NCBI GenBank assembly: GCA_029553545.1
Contig: JAKPKU010000149.1
Coordinates: forward strand, 1-33,491
Source of the DNA: Candidatus Cloacimonadota bacterium
GTDB lineage: Bacteria > Cloacimonadota > Cloacimonadia > Cloacimonadales > WRIO01
Length of the DNA stretch: 33,491 nucleotides
Reading direction: 5' to 3'
The notes beneath the pieces are model-generated. The model did no database searches. It was not told the DNA's origin and saw only the letters and a list, made by a program, of their open reading frames with translations. Of the stretch, positions 25,998-33,491 are shown piece after piece (positions within the stretch are counted from its first letter, which is position 1; each line of letters begins with the position of its first letter). The translations under genes were made by a program, and so were the position numbers.

Positions 25998-27530
25998 CTA
26001 TTCCCATTCAATCGTTGCAGGCGGCTTTGAGCTGATATCATAGCAAACGCGATTGACGCCTTTGACTTCATTGATAATACGTGAGCTGACCTTTTTCAAG
26101 AAGTCGTATGGCAGTTCTGCCCAATCGGCGGTCATTCCGTCTATCGAGTTTACAGCGCGCAAGGCACAGACTTGGTCATAGGTTCTTTCATCGCCCATCA
26201 CGCCCACAGTATGTATTGGTAGTAGTACAGAGAATGCCTGCCAGACCTGATCATACAGTCCAGATTTGTGTAATTCTTCGATAAAGATAGCGTCGATATT
26301 TTGCAAGAGAGTCACCTTTTCAGCAGTGATATCGCCGATAATACGAATTGCCAAGCCAGGTCCTGGGAATGGATGTCTCTGCACCATATGATGTGGCAAG
26401 CCGAGTTCTTCGCCGATCAAGCGCACTTCATCTTTAAAGAGTTCTCTAAGCGGCTCAATTAATTTGAGGTTCATTTTTTCAGGCAAACCGCCCACATTGT
26501 GATGAGATTTGATAGTCGCTGAAGGACCTTTAAAAGACACAGATTCAATCACATCTGGATAGACAGTTCCCTGTGCAAGCCACTTTGCATTTGCATATTT
26601 CTTTGCTTCTTGTTCAAATATATCGATAAAAGTCGCACCAATAATCTTACGTTTACGTTCAGGATCACTGACGCCTTTCAAATTTCCCAAGAAAACCTCT
26701 TCTGCATGCACAGTGATCAAATTCATACCAAACTCTTTATTAAAGAAGCTTTCAACCTCATCCACCTCATTCTTTCGCAAGAGTCCTGTATTTACAAAAA
26801 TAGGGATAAGTTGCTTGCCAATAGCCTTAAAAATCAGTGCAGCAACAACTGAGGAGTCCACCCCACCGCTGAGCCCAAGAATCACTTGATCCTCGCCCAC
26901 TTGCTCTCTAATGCGCTTGATAGCAGACTCGATGAAAGATTCTGTCGTCCAATCTCGTGTAAAGCCTGCTATATTTACCAAGAGATTTTCAAATATCTGC
27001 TTACCATTAGGTGTATGTGCCACTTCTGGGTGAAATTGCAACCCATAGATCTGCTTACTTTTATGTGCTATTACAGCATAAGGAGAATTATCTGTAAAAG
27101 CGATGCACTCAAACTCATCAGAAATATCAGCTACTGCGTCTCCATGGCTCATCCAAACCTGCTCCACGCTTCTCAAACCCTGTAAAAGCGGATGATCGGA
27201 GGTGTTCAACTGCGCATTGCCAAACTCTTTTTTATCAAAATTCTCCACTTTGCCGCCAAGCATATCCACGATTAACTGCATCCCATAGCAAATACCAAGC
27301 ACAGGAATAGAGCCATCTAAAAGCCTTTGATCGATTCTTGGCGCTTCAGGATTCTTTACGCTAAAGGGGCTACCAGACAAGATAATTGCCTTTGGCTTTT
27401 TAGCGATAATCTCCTCATAAGATGCGGTACAAGGGATGATTTCACTGTAAATCTTAAGTTTTCTTATTTCTTTTGCAATTAATTGTGTATATTGAGAGCC
27501 AAAGTCCAGTATTAAAGCGAGTTCGTGCAT
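25998..27530 (-). CDS. guaA: GMP synthase (glutamine-hydrolysing)
   Basis: [79 protein letters not shown]-terminus. Confidence 0.98.
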   Translation of the reverse strand: MHELALILDFGSQYTQLIAKEIRKLKIYSEIIPCTASYEEIIAKKPKAIILSGSPFSVKNPEAPRIDQRLLDGSIPVLGICYGMQLIVDMLGGKVENFDKKEFGNAQLNTSDHPLLQGLRSVEQVWMSHGDAVADISDEFECIAFTDNSPYAVIAHKSKQIYGLQFHPEVAHTPNGKQIFENLLVNIAGFTRDWTTESFIESAIKRIREQVGEDQVILGLSGGVDSSVVAALIFKAIGKQLIPIFVNTGLLRKNEVDEVESFFNKEFGMNLITVHAEEVFLGNLKGVSDPERKRKIIGATFIDIFEQEAKKYANAKWLAQGTVYPDVIESVSFKGPSATIKSHHNVGGLPEKMNLKLIEPLRELFKDEVRLIGEELGLPHHMVQRHPFPGPGLAIRIIGDITAEKVTLLQNIDAIFIEELHKSGLYDQVWQAFSVLLPIHTVGVMGDERTYDQVCALRAVNSIDGMTADWAELPYDFLKKVSSRIINEVKGVNRVCYDISSKPPATIEWE

Positions 27531-27555
27531 ATTATTCTCCTATAATTAAATTTAA

Positions 27556-28509
27556 TCATTTGTTTTCAAGTTTTTCTATCAAGTCCGCTACATCTTGCCC
27601 TTTACCCATAGTGAAGAAGTGCAAGCCGGGCACACCGTAATCCAATAGCTTTCTGCAAAGCTTTGCCATATAGTCAATTCCTGCTTGATATGCCTCTTTG
27701 GGTGTTTCAGCCTTTTCCATTGCATCACGCAGCTCAGCTGGTATGCTCAAATGGAAGTTCTCTGTAAAAAGCTCTACCTGTTTTTTCTTGGTTAAAGGTT
27801 TTAAACCAGGGATAATCGGCACTGTAATACCTGCCTGACGGCACATTTTCTCCCACTTGACAAAGAGGTCAAAGTCAAAGAACATCTGTGTGACAATAAA
27901 ATCAGCCCCAGAATCGACCTTATGCTTTAGCCATGCGACATCATCTTCCAAAGACTTGGCACTGTAATGCTTCTCTGGATAAGCGCCCACGCCTACACAA
28001 AAGTCTATCGGCACTTCTGGGCTATCACTCTGAATATAAACGCTCTGATTCATCGCTTTAATTTGCTGAACAAGCTCAGCAGCGTTCTTATTTCCCATTT
28101 CTTCAGGAACGAAGTCATCCTGCCCACGGCGTGGGTCACCACGCAAGGCAAGTATATTTTCAATACCCATAAACATCAGGTCAAAAAGCGTATCTTCAGT
28201 GGTAATTTTATCCACACCGCCACAGAGTAAATGCGGCACAGCCTCGATATTATACTTGTATTTGATAGCGGAACAGACACCGACAGTATTCGCATGCTTT
28301 TGATAAATAACTTTTCTCATTTGCCCATTTACTTCTTCATAAGCGCTAGACTTTTGATGATAAGTAATGTTCACAAAGCTAAGATTATAAGGCAGTATTT
28401 TATCAATTACACTAAATATTTGTTCAATTGACTTTGTCTTCAAAGGAGGTGATATTTCCAATGAATAGAACGGTTTATTTTGGTTTTTAATCAAATCTGT
28501 TACTTTCAC
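27556..28509 (-). CDS. metF: Methylenetetrahydrofolate reductase
   Basis: YSLEISPPLKTKSIEQIF, SFVNITYH, HLLCGG, NILALRGDPRRGQDDF, GVGAYPEKH, KVDSGADFIVTQMFFD, PIIPGLKPL, GLHFFTM. Confidence 0.95.
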   Translation of the reverse strand: MKVTDLIKNQNKPFYSLEISPPLKTKSIEQIFSVIDKILPYNLSFVNITYHQKSSAYEEVNGQMRKVIYQKHANTVGVCSAIKYKYNIEAVPHLLCGGVDKITTEDTLFDLMFMGIENILALRGDPRRGQDDFVPEEMGNKNAAELVQQIKAMNQSVYIQSDSPEVPIDFCVGVGAYPEKHYSAKSLEDDVAWLKHKVDSGADFIVTQMFFDFDLFVKWEKMCRQAGITVPIIPGLKPLTKKKQVELFTENFHLSIPAELRDAMEKAETPKEAYQAGIDYMAKLCRKLLDYGVPGLHFFTMGKGQDVADLIEKLENK

Positions 28510-28553
28510 TTTTCCTCCTTTTTATTAATGTAAAGCTTGGAATAGGTTATTAT

Positions 28554-30818
28554 TTAGCACTTCGACCAACCACATGAATTACACTTCATGCAGCCTTCAG
28601 CAAATTCAATCGCAGAGCCACAATCAGGGCAAATTGATTTTATTTTACCACTGGAAATGATAGTGCTTGGATTGTCAGGCATTTTAACACTCTCTGTCAA
28701 CTGTTCTGTATTATCCACATGTAAATAAGTTTCTAAAGAATAAGCAATTGCATCTGCACAAGAGGTGATCAATCTGCCCTTACTCCACATTGGCGATAAG
28801 CAGCGAATGCTCTTGAGCTGTCTGATAATCGATTCAAGCTTCACATTTGCACGCAGAGAAAGAGATGCCAGTCGTGCAATCGCTTCTAATTGAGCTGATG
28901 CACAGCCGCCAACCTTGCCCATCTGTGTAAATACCTCGCAAGGTCCGTTGTCGTCTGAATTTATCGTCACATAGAGGTGCCCGCAGCCTGTTTCAACTCT
29001 CTGGGTAATGCCTCTGGTGATTTCTGGTCTATTACGTGGTGAGACGCGTGTCTCGCCATCTTTTTTCTCTTCATTGGTCTTAGATCCGACGTGTAAAACC
29101 TGATTCTCACGAGAGCCATCACGATAGACGGTAACGCCCTTGCAGCCCAATTTCCATGCAGATTCAAATGCTATTCTAATATCATCTTTTGTTGCATCGC
29201 GTGAGAAGTTGATTGTCTTTGATACAGCATTATCAGTGTACTTCTGGAATGCTGCCTGCATCTTGATATGCCATTCTGGGCTAATATCGTGAGAAGTAAC
29301 ATAAACACGCTTCAAATCTTCTGGCAAGTCTAAATCATGTAAGGATCCACTCTCTGCGATCTTCTCCATCAATTCTGTAGAATAAAGCCCGCGATTCTTC
29401 AACTCTTCTTCAAAATATGGATTGATATAATAGAGCTTTTCGCCATCGAGCACTTGCTTGATATATACCAGTGAAAACTGTGGTTCGACGCCGCTTGAAG
29501 CATTGAGAATCATACTAATCGTGCCTGTGGGTGCAATCGTAGAAACAGTTGCATTACGCAAGCCATTTTTCTTAATATCTTTTGCCAAGGAGTTCCAATT
29601 GATCTTACCTTTTTCTCTCAGCAATTCACCTTTTTCATAAATACTTCCAACAAAATTAGGGAAAGAACCCTTTTCTTTCGCCAATTCCATCGACTTCACT
29701 TTACCATGATAATCAAGAAATTCCATCACTTCTTCAGCTAATTTGACCGCTTCATCGCTGTCATAGGGAATGCCCAAACGGAACAATACATCTGCCCAAC
29801 CCATATAACCAAGTCCGATTTTTCTATTAGCTTTGACCATTTTATCTATCTCATCTAATGGAAAAGCAGAGCGATCGATCACATTATCAAGAAACTCAAC
29901 GCTATCATAAATGACGCTCTTTAATTTGTCCCAATTAATTTTCTTATCTTCCACAACTGCATTGAGGTTAATCGAACCAAGATTACATGCCTCATTAGCC
30001 AACAGAGGCTGCTCGCCGCATGGATTAGTTGACTCGATCATCCCAATATGAGGAGTAGGATTATAGCGGTTTATTCTATCAATAAAGACAATACCAGGTT
30101 CGCCATTCTTATGCGCCATTTCTACCATCAGGGCAAAAACATCTTGCGCCTTCAAGCGATTTACCACTTCCTTTGTGTGTGGAGAAATCAGCTCATATTC
30201 AGTATCTTGGCTGACAGCTTGCATAAATTCTTCGGTCAGCGCAACAGAGAGATTGAAGTTGGTCAATTCTGTTGTATTCTCTTTACAGGTGATAAATTCA
30301 AGGATTTGAGGGTGATCAACACTGAGGATTGCCATGTTTGCGCCACGTCTTGTGCCGCCTTGTTTTACTGCATCAGTAGCAGAGTTAAACACCTTTAAAA
30401 ATGAAAGAGGTCCACTTGAAACGCCATTAGTTGTCTTCACTTTTGAGTTTGCTTCGCGTAGTTTGCTAAAAGAAAAGCCTGTACCACCACCGCTTTTATG
30501 GATTAATGCTGCATTCTTAATCGAGGTAAAAATGCTTTCCATGCTATCTTCAATTGGCAAAACAAAACATGCTGAAAGCTGTTGTAAATCATTTCCCGCA
30601 TTCATTAATGTAGGTGAATTTGGTAAAAAAGCCCCTGAGTGCATTAAGTCAAAATACTTCTGCTTTTTCGCTGGGTCATAGTCCTCGACAATATTTTCTC
30701 CGCTTATATTTGATGCGACGCGATTGAGCAAAGCCTCCCAATCTTCCATAATTCCATTTTCATCTTTTTTAAAATATCTCTTCTCTAAAACAGTGATAGC
30801 GTTTGGTGACAGTTTCAT
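28554..30818 (-). CDS. nrdJ: Vitamin B12-dependent (class II) ribonucleoside-diphosphate reductase
   Basis: FLPNSPTLMNAG, LSACFVLPIEDSMESIF, HKSGGGTGFSFSKLR, GGTRRGANMAIL, NPCGEQPLLANEACNLGSINL, APTGTISMI, GCKGVTVYRDGSR; C-terminal CPDCGS...CMKCNSCGWSKC. Confidence 0.95.
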   Translation of the reverse strand: MKLSPNAITVLEKRYFKKDENGIMEDWEALLNRVASNISGENIVEDYDPAKKQKYFDLMHSGAFLPNSPTLMNAGNDLQQLSACFVLPIEDSMESIFTSIKNAALIHKSGGGTGFSFSKLREANSKVKTTNGVSSGPLSFLKVFNSATDAVKQGGTRRGANMAILSVDHPQILEFITCKENTTELTNFNLSVALTEEFMQAVSQDTEYELISPHTKEVVNRLKAQDVFALMVEMAHKNGEPGIVFIDRINRYNPTPHIGMIESTNPCGEQPLLANEACNLGSINLNAVVEDKKINWDKLKSVIYDSVEFLDNVIDRSAFPLDEIDKMVKANRKIGLGYMGWADVLFRLGIPYDSDEAVKLAEEVMEFLDYHGKVKSMELAKEKGSFPNFVGSIYEKGELLREKGKINWNSLAKDIKKNGLRNATVSTIAPTGTISMILNASSGVEPQFSLVYIKQVLDGEKLYYINPYFEEELKNRGLYSTELMEKIAESGSLHDLDLPEDLKRVYVTSHDISPEWHIKMQAAFQKYTDNAVSKTINFSRDATKDDIRIAFESAWKLGCKGVTVYRDGSRENQVLHVGSKTNEEKKDGETRVSPRNRPEITRGITQRVETGCGHLYVTINSDDNGPCEVFTQMGKVGGCASAQLEAIARLASLSLRANVKLESIIRQLKSIRCLSPMWSKGRLITSCADAIAYSLETYLHVDNTEQLTESVKMPDNPSTIISSGKIKSICPDCGSAIEFAEGCMKCNSCGWSKC

Positions 30819-30828
30819 ACCCTCTCCT

Positions 30829-32733
30829 CTAATTTTTATTTATTTCTAATTTTTTATTCTTTTTTAGATAGATCATAATTGCCTGTGCATCAGTATAATT
30901 CACGCCAGGCACACGCACAGCTTGCCCCAATGAGACAGGCTGAATCTTGTTTAATTTCTCGCGTGCTTCAATGGCAACGCCCTCAATTTGTAGATAGTCA
31001 ATCTCATGACTAATCTTAAAGTTTTCTAAATAGGCAAACTTCTCAATATCCTCTTGCTGACGCTTTAAATAGCCTTCATATTTGCAATTGATACTGATTT
31101 TATCTTCAATGCTCTTGGTAATATCTGCTGGCTTTTGATAACCAAACTTTTCCAAATCTTGATACTCAATCTCTGGTCTCTTTAAAAGCGTATAAAGCCG
31201 CTGTGGTTGTGATAAATCTGGGTGTTGATGTGAGTTTGTTTGCTTTAAAAACTCTGTCTCACGTGCCACAATCTCTCCTTGCTTCAAAAACCTCTGCCAC
31301 TTGACATCAGAGACCAAGCCCAACTCATAACCAATCGGCATCAAACGCTCATCTGCATTATCTTGCCGCAGTGAAAGACGATGCTCAGCACGTGAAGTAA
31401 AGAGGCGATAAGGCTCATTGGTACCTTTGGTGACCAGATCATCGATCAATACGCCAAGATAAGACTGCGACCGATCAAAGACATACATCTCTTTATTATC
31501 CAGGGCTCGCACAGCATTAATCCCTGCACATATACCCTGAGCAGCAGCCTCTTCATAACCAGAAGTGCCATTGATTTGCCCTGCCAAATATAGCCCGCTC
31601 ACCCGCTTGGTTTCCATGCTCGGCAATAATTCATCTGGCACAATATAATCATACTCAATAGCATAAGCATAGCGCATGATTTTTGCCTTTTCTAAAGCTG
31701 GCACGCTGCGTATCACCTGCTCTTGAATATGTGCTGGCAAACTATTGGAAATGCCATTTACATATGCCTCAACAGTATGCAAACCCTCTGGCTCAATAAA
31801 AACATGGTGCTGATCTTTATCTGCAAACTTAACAATCTTATCCTCAACCGATGGGCAGTAGCGCGGACCAATTCCCTCAATAAAGCCACCATATAGTGAA
31901 GAGAGCTTTAGATTATCACGGATTATTTGATGCGTAACAGACGTCGTATGAGTGATATAGCAAGAGATCTTATTTTGTAAACTTAGGTCTGAGAAAAAGG
32001 AAAAGCCCTGAGGATCATCATCACCAGCTTGAGTTTCCAACTTATTAAAATCAACTGTTCGTAAGTCAATGCGCGGCGGTGTACCCGTCTTGAAGCGTGC
32101 AAGCTGAAAGCCGAGCTTTATCAAGCTATTACTCATATAATCATCTGCAGGTTCACCAGAACGCCCACCCGCATAGGAGACATTGCCCACATGGATCTTA
32201 CCCTTGAGGAACGTACCATTGCAGAGAATAACTTTTGCAGCAAAATACTCTTTACCCAAGATAGAGCGCACACCCTTGACAACAAGTCTCTCATTTTCAT
32301 ACTCTGTGATCAAGTCAACAATCATATCTTCGATCAATTCAAGATTATCTTGTTTCTCGACGATATTACGAATCTCCAATGAATATGCTTGGCGATCATT
32401 CTGTGTACGTGGTGCCCAGACAGCGGGTCCCTTCTTTTTATTAAGCATGCGGAAGTGGATACCTGTCAGATCTGCTACATAGCCTATCACCCCGCCCAAA
32501 GCGTCTATTTCACGCGCCAGATGCCCCTTTGCAGGACCTCCAATACTTGGATTGCATGAAAGCCTACCCACTGCCTCGAGCTTGATGGTGAAAAGTGCTG
32601 TTTTTGCTCCTATTTTTGCAGTAGCCATAGCTGCTTCAATTCCAGCATTACCCGCACCAACTACGATAATATCATAGTTTTGTGTGCTGTTTTTGCTGAC
32701 AATTGAAATGCCCTTTTCTTGACTACCTTTCAT
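30829..32733 (-). CDS. mnmG: tRNA uridine-5-carboxymethylaminomethyl modification enzyme MnmG/GidA (start corrected to Met at 32733)
   Basis: YDIIVVGAGNAGIEAAMATAKIGA, SCNPSIGGPAKGHLAREIDALGG, FKTGTPPRID, GLYLAGQINGTSGYEEAAAQGI, LFTSRAEHRLSLRQDNAD; RBS AAGGAG just 5' of ATG 32733. Confidence 0.97.
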   Translation of the reverse strand: MKGSQEKGISIVSKNSTQNYDIIVVGAGNAGIEAAMATAKIGAKTALFTIKLEAVGRLSCNPSIGGPAKGHLAREIDALGGVIGYVADLTGIHFRMLNKKKGPAVWAPRTQNDRQAYSLEIRNIVEKQDNLELIEDMIVDLITEYENERLVVKGVRSILGKEYFAAKVILCNGTFLKGKIHVGNVSYAGGRSGEPADDYMSNSLIKLGFQLARFKTGTPPRIDLRTVDFNKLETQAGDDDPQGFSFFSDLSLQNKISCYITHTTSVTHQIIRDNLKLSSLYGGFIEGIGPRYCPSVEDKIVKFADKDQHHVFIEPEGLHTVEAYVNGISNSLPAHIQEQVIRSVPALEKAKIMRYAYAIEYDYIVPDELLPSMETKRVSGLYLAGQINGTSGYEEAAAQGICAGINAVRALDNKEMYVFDRSQSYLGVLIDDLVTKGTNEPYRLFTSRAEHRLSLRQDNADERLMPIGYELGLVSDVKWQRFLKQGEIVARETEFLKQTNSHQHPDLSQPQRLYTLLKRPEIEYQDLEKFGYQKPADITKSIEDKISINCKYEGYLKRQQEDIEKFAYLENFKISHEIDYLQIEGVAIEAREKLNKIQPVSLGQAVRVPGVNYTDAQAIMIYLKKNKKLEINKN

Positions 32734-33008
32734 GCTAACTCCTTCATATAAATAACAATAGGTACATTTACCTATTAAAACAATTAAAAAGTTTTGAGAT
32801 AAATAGTCAATCAAAAAGTTATTATTTTTTTATTCATAGAAAAATAATATACCCTTAAAAACTATTTTCAATAGCATATTAAAAATCTTAAAATTTACAT
32901 TTAAAATCATCATTTTCTTTTGAAATATACTGATTTGAGCAAGTAAATTTTGAGGCTGTTGCATACTAACCAAAATAGCTTATAAAAGAATAAAGCAGTA
33001 TCATAAAT

Positions 33009-33121
33009 AAAAAACAACACCCTCTATATATATAGGGCTTACAAAATGGGGTTTTTCGAAAACTATTTTCACCTAAATCAGCAGATGCCTACTACGAGCG
33101 GGTTTAGAGATGATTTTTTTT
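33009..33121. repeat. 113-bp dispersed intergenic repeat, copy B
   Basis: Aligned with 21511-21623, same orientation, 101/113 identical. Confidence 0.9.
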
Positions 33122-33237
33122 GTAAGAACAATTATCATTAGCTGATCCAAATCAATTACCTTTCATCTCTTAATTCTCATATTTCAATATTCTTCGAGTC
33201 TGAAAACCAAGTTTGTGCATTAATCAACTCCCTCAAT

Positions 33238-33491
33238 TAGCCTTATTTGTATAACGACCACTGACTGCCTTCGATCAGCTAATAGATTCCATCACTCGAT
33301 TTCACGCAGTGAAATTACCTTTTCCCAAAACCTATCATTTACAATAATATAAATTTGTATATACAAATAGCCTTATTTGTATAACGACCACTGGCTGCCC
33401 TCGAGTACATAAACAAGATTCCATAACTCGATTTCACGCAGTGAAATTACCTTTTCCCAAAAACCTATCATTTACAATAACATAGCTTTGT
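33238..33491. repeat. ~130-bp tandem repeat, two units, the second cut by the window edge
   Basis: TAGCCTTATTTGTATAACGACCACTG at 33238 and 33368; CTCGATTTCACGCAGTGAAATTACCTTTTCCCAAAA...CCTATCATTTACAATAA in both. Confidence 0.9.

Noticed and set aside
30819-30830. Cobalamin riboswitch upstream of nrdJ
   Set aside because: Only about 10 nt separate nrdJ from mnmG; no room for a riboswitch
32734-32814. 27-aa N-terminal extension of MnmG in the ORF track
   Set aside because: Does not match MnmG N-termini; a strong AAGGAG RBS precedes the internal Met at 32733

Overview
AT-rich bacterial chromosome window of 33.5 kb. The gene content (LPS genes, a PorV-like protein, TonB/ExbBD, class II RNR) fits a Gram-negative lineage of Cloacimonetes/FCB type; this affiliation is inferred, not tested. 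Almost all genes are on the minus strand. Read in minus-strand order, the window holds: (i) mnmG-nrdJ-metF-guaA; (ii) an accessory island at about 21.3-26.0 kb between guaA and glyS, with a class II Fic protein, a membrane protein with an internal 60-bp/20-aa Cys-rich tandem repeat, a split zinc-ribbon membrane microprotein and a truncated AlbA/HATPase-type regulator; (iii) glyS-pta-aspartate aminotransferase-two small ORFs-purM; (iv) a long cell-envelope operon: TonB-dependent receptor-ExbB-ExbD-ExbD-TonB-large secreted protein-PorV-like-TrxB-ferritin-like-degenerate M23/EnvC-like-YrdC::LMW-PTP fusion-LpxB-DUF374 acyltransferase; (v) a 33-aa ORF resembling a truncated MCP N-terminus. The most interesting signal is intergenic. 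A family of small hairpins with unrelated or compensatorily changed stems always abuts the same tetranucleotide (TACC on +, GGTA on -), eight clear copies, partly as exact 23-nt tandem units. The spacers also hold a 113-bp repeat (2 copies, about 89% identical), a ~130-bp tandem repeat at the right edge, and GTAG-flanked palindromes forming the coding repeat of the membrane protein. Together these resemble REP/RAYT-type elements, but no cognate transposase is in the window. No tRNA, rRNA or CRISPR array was recognised.
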